From Wohlfahrtiimonas larvae (GTDB taxonomy: Bacteria; Pseudomonadota; Gammaproteobacteria; Cardiobacteriales; Wohlfahrtiimonadaceae): a stretch of 35,740 nt of DNA. The stretch spans positions 1 through 35,740 of the forward strand of contig NZ_MVDO01000224.1 of assembly GCF_002006755.1 (NCBI RefSeq). The letters are read 5' to 3'. Shown piece after piece: positions 15,271-23,043 of this stretch; within the stretch, counting starts at the first letter, position 1; each line of letters begins with the position of its first letter. The notes under the pieces were generated by a model. It did not search any database. It was not told the DNA's origin and was given only the letters and a program-made list of their open reading frames with translations. Made by a program: the position numbers and the translations under genes.

Positions 15271-17219
15271 CGGCCACCTCCACCGCCGCCACCTGATCCA
15301 CCACCCGATGATCCACCACCGCCTGAGCCTGAACCGCCGCCACTAGAACCGCCTCCGCCTGATGATGAAAAACCTGAAGATGATCGTCCCATACTTGGGC
15401 TAGACATTGCACGGCTAAAAGTTGAAGAACTGGATCGAGCCATATGTAATGCACCTTGCTGTTGGCTTATTTGGTAATTTTTTGGATATAGCGATTGATA
15501 GAGTTTTATCCACTTTTTCTCAACGCCAAACAAAATAGAATATGGTAAATACTCTTCAAATAAATTAGGCGTAATTAATTCATACTCCGCTTTTTTTGTA
15601 TAGACTAAAAAATGTTTAAATTCTAACAGTGCTTGCTTGTGGTCCACATAATGGGCTTTCACATAATAACGATACTTTGATAATTGGATAAATATCACCA
15701 TCAGTACCAATAATGATAACCATACCAATCCATAACTACATAAATAAGTCATCATAGATAAAGGAGTATTAGCTATTTCCGTCATCATGAAATATAGCGG
15801 CACACCACCAAATGCAAAGAAAAACATAAAAACTGGCAACCCTTTCAACAATAATGATGCTTTGCCAAACAACTGATCTTTTTCATTAATCTTAGGAATT
15901 TGATTCATAATTATAGAGTTCAAAATCAGCATAGGAATGACTATAAATACTAATGAAAAATAGATTTCTGCAGATAAATAAATTGAAAATGATAACAGCA
16001 TCACTGCCATTACAATAATGCCAATAATCAAAAAGATGGGGGCTATTTTTTTGTAACACTCATCCGCTAAATCTTGAATATGTGTTTTCAATAACTGAAT
16101 ACCATGAGAAAATGCACCATTATATTTTTCTAATGAAATGACAGGAATGCCTCTTCTTTGTAAGCTCACAATAAATTGTAATTCTTCTGGGCTTAATAGT
16201 GCCCTGTGTTGATCTGTTAGTTTCTTTCTAACCTTAATACTTTTAGTTGTTTCATTAAAAGATAAAAGCCCCAATGCCTGAAACCTAACCAGCATTGCTA
16301 GCATAAATTTACTATGATTCTCAGGCGAATAAAGTGCACACGCGAGGTCAAATGGTATATTCGGTGGTGCGTATCTCACCATAAAAGCACGCTGGCTTTT
16401 AGGCAATATTTTGGTGTAAATCATAGCTGCTAAACGCTTATACAGCAACATCACAGCCATCATAATCCCCAATATAATATTTAAAGGCTGAACAAAACTT
16501 GGAAAATAATCCAAAGCTTTTGCCATCCAAACATCATACCAATTGGGTTCTATGCTCGGAATAATTCCTTTCGTAAATCCTGTCGCAACCGTAAAACCTT
16601 TACCATTGCCTAATATTTTTGGTGATGTAAATTGAATTTCTTGTGGGGATTTCTGTGTTGTCTGAGCCTGATCAATCGCTCCTCTCACACCATAATAAGC
16701 CGCTGATTGAATTGCACTGACAGACTTTGGCAACTTCAATGTAACTGTCGCAACTATAATGGGTAAACGCCAATTATGGCCAATTGCATTGATGTATAAC
16801 TCATCATAATTTTCAAAACTACGAATGTGATTTTGACTCTGCCAATGGATCACAAAAGTGTGTTTACCTTTATCCAAATAGTTATCCACAACGTTATCAA
16901 CGGAACCTGTGAATATCTCCACATTTCCATATTGATTCTCTGTCCAAAAATTTTCTGGCTGCCCATTACGAGTTACAGTTAGAACATTGACTGGCGTCTC
17001 TACTCGCTTATTCATAAAGTAATAACTTTTTGGAATTTCTCGAGTTATACCCAGTTTAATTTGTTCATGATTGGTTGTGATTTCAATTGTTTCTACAACA
17101 TCAATCGTTCCATCTTCCAATATATTAATCCTAGAATCATAATGATCTATTTGATCTGCCCATGTAATATTGAATAAGAACATCACTGATAGAAATATAT
17201 ATTGGGCAACTATTTTCAT
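15267..17219 (-). CDS. DUF2207 membrane protein, upstream copy
   Basis: 650 residues, paralogous to the next gene. Signal peptide 1-21 (cleavage after ITWA) precedes a periplasmic DUF2207 domain starting DQIDHYDSRINILEDGTID and ending near GFTVATGFTKGI. Then come a membrane segment, a cytosolic stretch, three or four more hydrophobic segments (about 390-530), the conserved HALLEFKHFL-like region (here QALLEFKHFLVYTKKAEYELI), and a long Gly/Ser tail ending GGGGGGR. It follows lemA by 12 nt and overlaps the next gene by four nt. The LemA/DUF2207 association suggests a membrane complex at the cell envelope, but no biochemical role is established. Confidence 0.85.
   Translation of the reverse strand: MKIVAQYIFLSVMFLFNITWADQIDHYDSRINILEDGTIDVVETIEITTNHEQIKLGITREIPKSYYFMNKRVETPVNVLTVTRNGQPENFWTENQYGNVEIFTGSVDNVVDNYLDKGKHTFVIHWQSQNHIRSFENYDELYINAIGHNWRLPIIVATVTLKLPKSVSAIQSAAYYGVRGAIDQAQTTQKSPQEIQFTSPKILGNGKGFTVATGFTKGIIPSIEPNWYDVWMAKALDYFPSFVQPLNIILGIMMAVMLLYKRLAAMIYTKILPKSQRAFMVRYAPPNIPFDLACALYSPENHSKFMLAMLVRFQALGLLSFNETTKSIKVRKKLTDQHRALLSPEELQFIVSLQRRGIPVISLEKYNGAFSHGIQLLKTHIQDLADECYKKIAPIFLIIGIIVMAVMLLSFSIYLSAEIYFSLVFIVIPMLILNSIIMNQIPKINEKDQLFGKASLLLKGLPVFMFFFAFGGVPLYFMMTEIANTPLSMMTYLCSYGLVWLSLLVLMVIFIQLSKYRYYVKAHYVDHKQALLEFKHFLVYTKKAEYELITPNLFEEYLPYSILFGVEKKWIKLYQSLYPKNYQISQQQGALHMARSSSSTFSRAMSSPSMGRSSSGFSSSGGGGSSGGGSGSGGGGSSGGGSGGGGGGGR
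15269..15335. repeat. 67-bp GC-rich repeat, copy B (3' end of upstream DUF2207 gene)
   Basis: Partner of 13371-13437, with five mismatches. It covers the Gly/Ser tail codons and the ATGA stop/start junction between the two DUF2207 genes. The direct orientation, 1.9 kb apart, could support recombination deleting or duplicating one gene. Confidence 0.85.
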
Positions 17220-17231
17220 TATCCTTCCAAT

Positions 17232-17798
17232 TTACAAAGAAACAGTTGGTGCATTACGCTCAGTAGAATCATCCACTGCAAAATATTCAATCATTGGAAA
17301 ATGAAACATTGAAGCAATAATCACATTTGGGAATTGTTGTTTATATGTTAAATAATGGCGAACTGTTGCATTGTAATAACGCCTTGCTTTACTAATATCA
17401 TCTTCAACTTTGACCAAAGATTCATGTAATTGCTTAAAGCTTTGGTTTGCCTTAATCTCAGGATAATTTTCAACTAAAACTAGTAGCTGACTGATTCGAT
17501 CACTCAACTTTAATTCATTTTTCCCTAAATCACCTACAGACAAATTACCATTCAAACCTTGTGAACGAAGCTCTACAATTTCTTTTAAAACATTGGCTTC
17601 ATAGTCGCGAGCACCTTTTGTGACAGAAACCAACATTGGAATTAAGTCGTAGCGCTTTTTTAAGAAAACATCCATACCTGCAAATGCTTCTTTAGACATT
17701 TGTTGGTGTTTGATAAGTTGATTATAAATAGAAACCATCCCCATAAGCACCAACATTGAGCAGGCTGAAATCATGATGAAAATTGCTGTAATTGTCAT
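17232..17798 (-). CDS. lemA: LemA family protein
   Basis: 188 residues. An N-terminal membrane segment (about residues 4-25) is followed by the LemA helical domain: AFAGMDVFLKKRYDLIPMLVSVTKG, an EVVELR-like segment (here EIVELRSQ), LLVLVENYPEIKANQSF and ISKARRYYNATVRHYLTYKQQFP. Most of it would be a long antiparallel helical bundle outside the membrane. LemA proteins are widespread and of uncertain function. It is the first gene of a three-gene operon with two DUF2207 proteins. The ATG is preceded by ATGGATTAACT, a weak ribosome-binding site, and TATAATTA about 30 nt upstream is a likely -10. Confidence 0.92.
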   Translation of the reverse strand: MTITAIFIMISACSMLVLMGMVSIYNQLIKHQQMSKEAFAGMDVFLKKRYDLIPMLVSVTKGARDYEANVLKEIVELRSQGLNGNLSVGDLGKNELKLSDRISQLLVLVENYPEIKANQSFKQLHESLVKVEDDISKARRYYNATVRHYLTYKQQFPNVIIASMFHFPMIEYFAVDDSTERNAPTVSL

Positions 17799-17865
17799 AG
17801 TTAATCCATAATTTTATTTTTAGTAATTATACCTGATTAATTTTCATCACAATCTCATAGATTAA

Positions 17866-18411
17866 TTACACGATTTTTGCACCTAAAACATTTTTAAAAT
17901 GCTTCAAAGCCCATTCATGCCCAATGGGATCAAAGCTTGCAACCCCCTTTTCATGAATCACAATTTCATAGCCTAAATTATAAGCATCAATCGCCGTATG
18001 TAATACACAAATATCAGTGCAAACACCTACTAAATGAATCTCTTTGATATTACGTTCACGTAAACGAATATCTAAATCTGTGCCGCTAAATGCGGAATAA
18101 TGGCGCTTATCAATCCAATAAATTATTGGATCATGCTGATGTTCTGAATAATACTTTGCTAAATCACCATATAAATTACGCCCTTTTGTTCCCATCACAT
18201 TATGAGCAGGAAAAAGTTTATTTTCAGGATGATATCGATCATTAGGATCATGACCATCAATAGCAAAAACGACATAATCACCCGCATCCACAAAATGGCG
18301 CGTGAGTGCTAAAATATCATCATGTAATTTCTGCCCTGCTTCCGCAGTTGTTAAAAGCCCCTCTGTTGCAACAAAATCAAATGTATAATCAATATTAATC
18401 AGTGCTTTCAT
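17866..18411 (-). CDS. pncA: Nicotinamidase (isochorismatase-fold cysteine hydrolase)
   Basis: 181 residues. The catalytic triad is visible as Asp8 (NIDYTFDF), Lys102 (WIDKRHYSAF) and Cys135 (CTDICVLHTA). The metal-binding group is Asp52, His54 and His70 (IDGHDPND, LFPAHN). The sequence plan and residue numbers match the Streptococcus pneumoniae nicotinamidase offset by one (Asp9, Lys103, Cys136, from memory). It converts nicotinamide to nicotinate for NAD salvage in the cytosol. AGGAGGGAGA stands directly before the ATG. It is transcribed away from the queuosine-transporter operon and is alone in its unit. Confidence 0.88.
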   Translation of the reverse strand: MKALINIDYTFDFVATEGLLTTAEAGQKLHDDILALTRHFVDAGDYVVFAIDGHDPNDRYHPENKLFPAHNVMGTKGRNLYGDLAKYYSEHQHDPIIYWIDKRHYSAFSGTDLDIRLRERNIKEIHLVGVCTDICVLHTAIDAYNLGYEIVIHEKGVASFDPIGHEWALKHFKNVLGAKIV

Positions 18412-18484
18412 TCTCCCTCCTAATTATTTTAATCATAGATCACTCAAACATTCTTTTATGTGTTATGCGACCTTTTTATAAAGT

Positions 18485-18496
18485 CTACTATAGTAG
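18485..18496. promoter_or_regulatory. 12-bp palindrome in the pncA/yhhQ divergent region
   Basis: CTACTATAGTAG is a perfect palindrome in the 217-nt divergent intergenic region, about 75 nt upstream of pncA. It is a possible operator; the regulator is unknown. Confidence 0.3.
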
Positions 18497-18545
18497 CTGA
18501 AATTATAAAGTTTAATAGCGTAAACCTAGCCCTTTCACCTAAAAC

Positions 18546-18573
18546 TTTCAATCTTATAAAATTCCTGTAAAAT
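18546..18573 (+). promoter_or_regulatory. Candidate promoter of the preQ1 riboswitch operon
   Basis: TAAAAT at 18568-18573 preceded by TG, with a poor -35 (TTTCAA, 18546-18551) 16 nt upstream. The predicted start near 18580 would place the riboswitch aptamer at the very 5' end of the transcript, as expected. Confidence 0.4.
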
Positions 18574-18589
18574 TTATGCCTTGAGTTAC

Positions 18590-18622
18590 TTGGGTTCCCT
18601 CACCCCAATTGAAATAAAAAGG
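18590..18622 (+). promoter_or_regulatory. preQ1-I riboswitch (translational control of yhhQ)
   Basis: Stem P1 is TTGGG (18590-18594) with CCCAA (18604-18608). The 9-nt loop TTCCCTCAC ends in the A-C expected to contact the ligand (C18603). An A-rich strand (TTGAAATAAAA) leads to AAGG at 18619-18622, which can pair with CCT of the loop (18598-18600) to close the H-type pseudoknot. From CCCC to AAGG the length (20 nt) and spacing equal the Thermoanaerobacter tengcongensis preQ1-I aptamer as I recall it; the loop is one nt shorter. AAGG is also the ribosome-binding site of the gene starting at 18629, so preQ1 binding should shut off translation. The downstream product is a queuosine-precursor transporter, the classic target. 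Confidence 0.85.
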
Positions 18623-18628
18623 TTAGTT

Positions 18629-19168
18629 ATGAAATATATCTATCTCGTTGCCTATGTGGCAAGTGTGCTTGTTGCCAATTTATTGTTGGATCATTTTATT
18701 GAGTTGCCTTTCTTTGGCTTGCTCAGTTACGGCACAATCTTCTTTGCCTTTGTTTTCACATTGCGCGATCATCTTCATCGTTATAGTTTGAATTTTGCAT
18801 TACTTGGTATTGCACTAGCTTTGCTTGTGAACACTATTTGTGCTTTTTATTTTGAGATTCCATGGCGATTTTTATTGGCATCATTTTTAGCCATTTTATT
18901 TAGTGAATTAATGAACACAGGTGTGTTTGAAAAGCTCAAACAACATTCTTGGCATGTTCGCGTATTAGCAAGTAATGCTGCAAGCGTTCCCATTGATAGC
19001 ACACTGTTCACTTTCATCGCTTTCTATGGAATTTTTGAATTGCCAATGATGGCTGAAATTATCTTTGCAGATATCATTGCGAAGTTTTTAATCGCTTCCA
19101 CCATCATCAGTAAAGTCTTCATCATCAAGCCTAAAAATAACGAATCAACAACTTTAACAACACATTAA
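18629..19168 (+). CDS. yhhQ: Queuosine precursor transporter (YhhQ/VUT family)
   Basis: 179-residue inner-membrane protein with about six hydrophobic segments, of the DUF165/COG1738 family. Typical marks are LVANLLLDHF, FTLRDHLHRYS and the helix RVLASNAASVPIDSTLFTFIAFYG. E. coli YhhQ (221 residues) takes up preQ0 and preQ1 for queuosine in tRNA. I set the start at ATG 18629, just after AAAAAGGTTAGTT; an in-frame TTG at 18581 would run through the riboswitch. The gene is headed by a preQ1-I riboswitch and followed after 17 nt by a QueF-like gene. The preQ1 link through the RNA supports the functional call independently of the protein. Confidence 0.9.
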   Translation: MKYIYLVAYVASVLVANLLLDHFIELPFFGLLSYGTIFFAFVFTLRDHLHRYSLNFALLGIALALLVNTICAFYFEIPWRFLLASFLAILFSELMNTGVFEKLKQHSWHVRVLASNAASVPIDSTLFTFIAFYGIFELPMMAEIIFADIIAKFLIASTIISKVFIIKPKNNESTTLTTH

Positions 19169-19185
19169 ATAACATTGAAATCATT

Positions 19186-19587
19186 ATGAAAAAACCTCTG
19201 ATTGATACTGTAATTTTACAGTATGCTTCCGCACACCATGAGTTCCCAATTGATTTAATTCGCAATCAACATCCTGAATTAAAAACAGCAGTGAAACATG
19301 TGGTGCAATTACCTATTTTATGCCAAGCAAGCCAAAACCCTAAAGCAGGCTCAAGCATCAGCATTAGTTATATTGCAGATCAAGTATTACTTGAGCTATT
19401 TTCTTTAGAGAAATACATCAAAGCATTCATTGGTCATAAAACTGTGCGAGATTTAGAATACTTCACACAAGCTATTGCTATTGAATGCCAAAATGCTTTA
19501 AAAGTTGAAGTAACCGTACAAGCAGATATTATTTTAGAAGGATTGAATCAATCCCAAGTGATTACTGTCACCGTTCCACAACTATAG
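19186..19587 (+). CDS. Small QueF-like (T-fold) protein with altered catalytic residues
   Basis: 133 residues, soluble, co-directional with yhhQ 17 nt away, so under the same riboswitch-headed transcript. Residues 42-84 (LPILCQASQNPKAG, ISYIADQVLLELFSLEKYI, FIGH) align with the unimodular QueF of Bacillus subtilis (SLCPKTGQPD, ISYIPD..MVESKSLKLYL, FRNH) as recalled. The cysteine that forms the thioimide is kept (Cys46), as is the glutamate that holds the 7-deazaguanine (Glu70). The catalytic Asp appears as Lys53, and the His-Glu pair as Arg88-Asp89. The family call rests on pattern and context. If right, it probably is not a normal preQ0 reductase. Start: only ATG in range, with a weak ribosome-binding site. 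Confidence 0.65.
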   Translation: MKKPLIDTVILQYASAHHEFPIDLIRNQHPELKTAVKHVVQLPILCQASQNPKAGSSISISYIADQVLLELFSLEKYIKAFIGHKTVRDLEYFTQAIAIECQNALKVEVTVQADIILEGLNQSQVITVTVPQL

Positions 19588-19621
19588 TGTTTCACATGAA
19601 TCCAAAATACCGCATTCGTTA

Positions 19622-20575
19622 TTATTGCTCTGTTTGTAATGAATAATTTACTGTAGAAATTGCATCTGACAACTGTGGCGCAAACATAGATGATGAGCTA
19701 CATGTCATCACTAAATTTGTTGTCGCCCTTGTCATTGCTACATATAAAAGTTGTGCTTCATTTTCCACGCTTTCATAACACACATTTTTATTACCAACCT
19801 CAAAAATACAGACCAAAGCAAATTCTAATCCTTTACTTTTATGCATGGTCATTACATGAACACCAATGCCTTCTACTTCTTCTCCATGTGTAGGGATTCC
19901 ATTATTACGCAGAGCATCTTTAATTATATTGATAGATTTATTATTACGACACAATACAGCCATATGATGCCAATCAAGGCCATTTTTCTGATGTTCATAT
20001 AACGTTTCTATAATTTTTCTAACTTCATGATGCATACTTGGCAAGTTAATTAAAACAGGAACATCACCATTCAGTCCAGCACCTACTGGTTCCAATAAAG
20101 GAATTGCATCTTCATCACTCTCTTTACGCTCAACCAATAACTGTTCAGCAAATAATTTAGCAACAGTTAAAATTTCTTTTGTATTACGATAATTCAATTT
20201 AAGAATAACGGTTCTTCCTCGAGCATTAATACCAACTTTTGAGAATACTAATTTACGTTTATCCTTACTATAAATAGATTGTGCATCATCATATAAAACT
20301 AATAAACAAGGATTATCCGGGTTCACCATCTGTACAATAAGTTTATACCAAGCATCTTCAAAATCATGTCCTTCATCAATCAAAATTGCATCATATTGAC
20401 CTTTAGGGATAATACCAGTTTCTGCATGATCTATAACTTTTTGGACATTCTCTTCAAACATACTGCTTAAGTTAGCATTACGTGATTTTGGAATATTATA
20501 AGTTGATAACTGTTGGCTACACCATTGATGAAATGTTCTAACATGAACTTTATGATCTAAACTCTTCTGAGCCAT
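19622..20575 (-). CDS. Frameshifted C-terminal half of a NERD/UvrD-like helicase
   Basis: 317 residues of superfamily I helicase lacking the P-loop. Visible motifs are II (AILIDEGHDF, residues 63-72), III (LYDDAQSIY), IV (KLNYRNTKEI), V (VMTMHKSKGLEF) and VI (LLYVAMTRAT). The Walker A motif is in the preceding frame (20550-21470), and removing one A from the AAAAA run just before this ATG fuses both into one protein of about 620 residues. On its own this half cannot bind ATP normally. The ATG may simply be an internal Met codon of the original gene. It is a broken gene, a sequencing error, or two subunits re-associating; I favour a disrupted single gene. Convergent with the QueF-like gene. 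Confidence 0.7.
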   Translation of the reverse strand: MAQKSLDHKVHVRTFHQWCSQQLSTYNIPKSRNANLSSMFEENVQKVIDHAETGIIPKGQYDAILIDEGHDFEDAWYKLIVQMVNPDNPCLLVLYDDAQSIYSKDKRKLVFSKVGINARGRTVILKLNYRNTKEILTVAKLFAEQLLVERKESDEDAIPLLEPVGAGLNGDVPVLINLPSMHHEVRKIIETLYEHQKNGLDWHHMAVLCRNNKSINIIKDALRNNGIPTHGEEVEGIGVHVMTMHKSKGLEFALVCIFEVGNKNVCYESVENEAQLLYVAMTRATTNLVMTCSSSSMFAPQLSDAISTVNYSLQTEQ

Positions 20576-21470
20576 TTTTATAATGTAACATATCTGCCAA
20601 AGGGCGATTAAAACATAAAACCAAAATTGGCTTTTGCATAAACTGAGCTAAATGCTCGGCACGATAACCTAAAATCATCGTTTTCCCTGAACCTGCAACA
20701 CCATGAATAATTCGATGCCCATCACCTAAACTTCTCGCCAACTGCTCTTGTTGAATATCCATAATTTTTAAAATATCTGGCAATTCTACTTTAACTTCAG
20801 GATCATCAAACATATCTCTCTGCTCGCCTATACGCAATTCAGGAAAAATATGCCAACGCACTCGATCTATTTGAGGTAAGGTTAAAGGCTGAGCTGGCAC
20901 ATAAGGAAACATTCCCCATAATCGCTCTTGAAACATTTCTAAAGATGAATGACCAGACAACTCATCTTTACAAATCACACAGTGCTCAGGAATGACATTA
21001 CCTAATTCACCTTTATCAAATTCATCTCTCGTAATATTACTCAATACAACACCATAACCATAACTCAATAAAGGTTTGGTCTTAGAGTCTTTCAAATGTA
21101 AGTTTAATTGCGAATCTTTACTCAATAAATTAATCAATGTTAAAACGTAATTACGTGCTTGATTAATTGGGTTAATAACTTCTTTGGGCAGACCTGAATG
21201 ATGATCTAAAATGGTGGCTGTATCTTTATTAATAGATAAAAGCGTTGAAGCTTTCCAGTCTTTGACTTCTAGAACCAATAATCCGCGATAGGGGTGTAAA
21301 ATAACAAAATCCGGATGTAATGATTTTCCGCCAATTGGAACGTCATACCAACAATAGTAATCATCTTCTAATTGTGATTCTAAAATCTTCGCAACATTTT
21401 TTTCACCGGAGGTCATCCGTGGCAAACATTTACTTAATGATGGGATTAATATAGCCATAAAATTAACCAT
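20550..21470 (-). CDS. Frameshifted N-terminal half of a NERD/UvrD-like helicase
   Basis: 306 residues. The N-terminal nuclease-related domain (NERD, about residues 20-125) has DYYCWYDVPIGG, HPDFVILHPYRGLLVLEVKDW and INQARNY, with the Asp and Glu-x-Lys of a restriction-nuclease-like active site. Then comes the start of a superfamily I helicase: Walker A GVAGSGKT (257-264) and CFNRPLADMLHYK. Ten residues later the frame ends at 20550 after an out-of-frame tail. The missing motifs II-VI are in the overlapping +1 frame at 19622-20575. Start at ATG 21470; ATG 21458 is equally possible, and neither has a clear ribosome-binding site. NERD-helicases are thought to act on nucleic acids; some relatives occur near defence genes. 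Confidence 0.72.
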   Translation of the reverse strand: MVNFMAILIPSLSKCLPRMTSGEKNVAKILESQLEDDYYCWYDVPIGGKSLHPDFVILHPYRGLLVLEVKDWKASTLLSINKDTATILDHHSGLPKEVINPINQARNYVLTLINLLSKDSQLNLHLKDSKTKPLLSYGYGVVLSNITRDEFDKGELGNVIPEHCVICKDELSGHSSLEMFQERLWGMFPYVPAQPLTLPQIDRVRWHIFPELRIGEQRDMFDDPEVKVELPDILKIMDIQQEQLARSLGDGHRIIHGVAGSGKTMILGYRAEHLAQFMQKPILVLCFNRPLADMLHYKNGSEEFRS

Positions 21471-21526
21471 TTATATTATAGAATATAAATATTATACGAT
21501 TAATTAGGCATTTATTCATTACAATC

Positions 21527-21551
21527 AAAAAAGCCCCATCAATGATGGGGC
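21527..21551 (-). terminator. Rho-independent terminator of the sdaC-sdaA operon
   Basis: GCCCCATCA and TGATGGGGC (21533-21551) form a compact stem followed on the minus strand by TTTTTT. It lies about 36 nt past the sdaA stop. Confidence 0.88.
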
Positions 21552-21587
21552 ATACGCTTAACACCTAATATTATCGGGGGAATAATA

Positions 21588-22955
21588 TTAACTGCATCTT
21601 GTGATCACAGCAGCTAAGCCGCCTTGTGATGTTTCCCTATACTTACAATGCATATCCTTACCAGTTTCATACATTGTTTGAATCACCTTATCTAAAGAGA
21701 CGGTTGGTGTTGAATGGCGATGTAATGCCATACGTGCAGAATTAATTGCTTTTACTGCGCCAATTGCATTTCTCTCTATACAAGGCACCTGAACTTGCCC
21801 ACCAATTGGATCACAGGTTAAACCTAAGTTATGCTCCATACCAATTTCTGCAGCCATACATACTTGAGATGCGCATCCACCCATTAACTCAGCTAGACCC
21901 GCAGCAGCCATAGAACAAGCAACCCCAACTTCACCTTGACAGCCAACTTCAGCACCTGAAATAGAAGCATTTAACTTATATAACATTGCAATAGCGGAGC
22001 TTGCCAAATAGAATTTCAAATATGCTTCAAATGTTAACGGTTCAACAAATTTATCATAATATGCCAATACTGCTGGAATAATGCCACATGCACCGTTCGT
22101 TGGTGCTGTTACAACTCTACCACCTGCTGCATTTTCTTCATTCACGGCAAAAGCATACATATTCACCCAATCCATTGTCGCCATTGGATCACTTGATAAG
22201 CGATCATGAGACGAGATTGCTCGATATAGATCAGGCGCTCTACGTGGTACTTTAAAACGTCCTGGTAATAAACCTTCTGTTTTAATCCCGCGCTCAATGC
22301 CTTCTTTCATAACTTTAATGACTTGTTCAAAATGCGTATGTATTTCTTCCATTGAATGCAAGCACAATTCATTTTTTAACATCAAACAAGAGATTGATAA
22401 TGCATTATCCCTACTTTGTTTAATGAGTTCTTCAGCTGTTGAAAATGGATATGGTACTTCAACTGGTGATCCTGATTTTTGTCCAAAATTTTCTTCATCA
22501 ACAATTGTACCGCCACCAATCGAATAATATGTTTTGCTTAATAATAACTCTTCACCACGATACGCTCTGATTCTCATGCCATTTTCGTGCAAAGGTAAAA
22601 ATTCAGTATGGAAATTCATGCTAGTTTCTAATGGAAAATCCACACAATATTTATTATCCATCATTGGTAATCTATTCGTTCTTTCCAATCTCGCCATAAA
22701 CTCAGGAATTTTTTCAATATCAACGGTTGCAGGATCATTACCTGCCAAACCTAAAATAATGGCTGTATCTGTTAAATGCCCTTTTCCTGTTAAAGACAAA
22801 GCACCATATAAATCGACAATAATACAAGTTGTACTTTCAATTAACTCCAAACGCACTAATTCAGTTGTAAAGGATTTCGCTGCTTTCATTGGGCCAACAG
22901 TATGCGAGCTCGATGGACCAATACCAATTTTGTATATTTCAAATGTGCTAATCAT
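21588..22955 (-). CDS. sdaA: L-serine ammonia-lyase (iron-sulfur dependent)
   Basis: 455 residues, the length of E. coli SdaA/SdaB (454-455). It deaminates L-serine to pyruvate and ammonia with an oxygen-sensitive [4Fe-4S] cluster. It starts with [20 protein letters not shown], the serine-binding beta-domain signature. The catalytic half has [28 protein letters not shown] and [17 protein letters not shown], which supply the cluster cysteines. CCGGAGATTT precedes the ATG. It is the last gene of the regulator-sdaC-sdaA group, 88 nt after sdaC, with an intercistronic hairpin between. With the adjacent carrier it forms a complete serine uptake and deamination route. Confidence 0.96.
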   Translation of the reverse strand: MISTFEIYKIGIGPSSSHTVGPMKAAKSFTTELVRLELIESTTCIIVDLYGALSLTGKGHLTDTAIILGLAGNDPATVDIEKIPEFMARLERTNRLPMMDNKYCVDFPLETSMNFHTEFLPLHENGMRIRAYRGEELLLSKTYYSIGGGTIVDEENFGQKSGSPVEVPYPFSTAEELIKQSRDNALSISCLMLKNELCLHSMEEIHTHFEQVIKVMKEGIERGIKTEGLLPGRFKVPRRAPDLYRAISSHDRLSSDPMATMDWVNMYAFAVNEENAAGGRVVTAPTNGACGIIPAVLAYYDKFVEPLTFEAYLKFYLASSAIAMLYKLNASISGAEVGCQGEVGVACSMAAAGLAELMGGCASQVCMAAEIGMEHNLGLTCDPIGGQVQVPCIERNAIGAVKAINSARMALHRHSTPTVSLDKVIQTMYETGKDMHCKYRETSQGGLAAVITRCS

Positions 22956-22982
22956 AGGGGAAATCTCCGGTTCTTATTTTAG

Positions 22983-23008
22983 GAGGCTGGCATATTAATT
23001 CCAGCCTC
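22983..23008. other. Intercistronic hairpin between sdaC and sdaA
   Basis: GAGGCTGG (22983-22990) pairs perfectly with CCAGCCTC (23001-23008) with a 10-nt loop. On the transcribed minus strand the sequence after it is AAAATAAG, without a T-run, so it is more likely an mRNA stability or processing element than a terminator. Confidence 0.5.
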
Positions 23009-23043
23009 TATTTTGTTGTATATCATTTAGGATTGAGAGATCA

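Noticed and set aside
13371-15335. GC-rich repeats considered as a minisatellite or a mobile element end
   Set aside because: They are protein-coding Gly/Ser tails in frame within both genes, with no terminal inverted repeats or target-site duplications.
15209-15454. Open frame rich in Gln, Ala and Val inside the DUF2207 junction
   Set aside because: It is an alternative-frame reading of the Gly/Ser repeat codons, which produce long stop-free frames by composition.
20550-20590. Programmed frameshift in the NERD-helicase gene
   Set aside because: There is no slippery heptamer of the -1 type; the needed shift is +1, and no stimulatory structure or rare-codon pause was evident. A plain indel is simpler.
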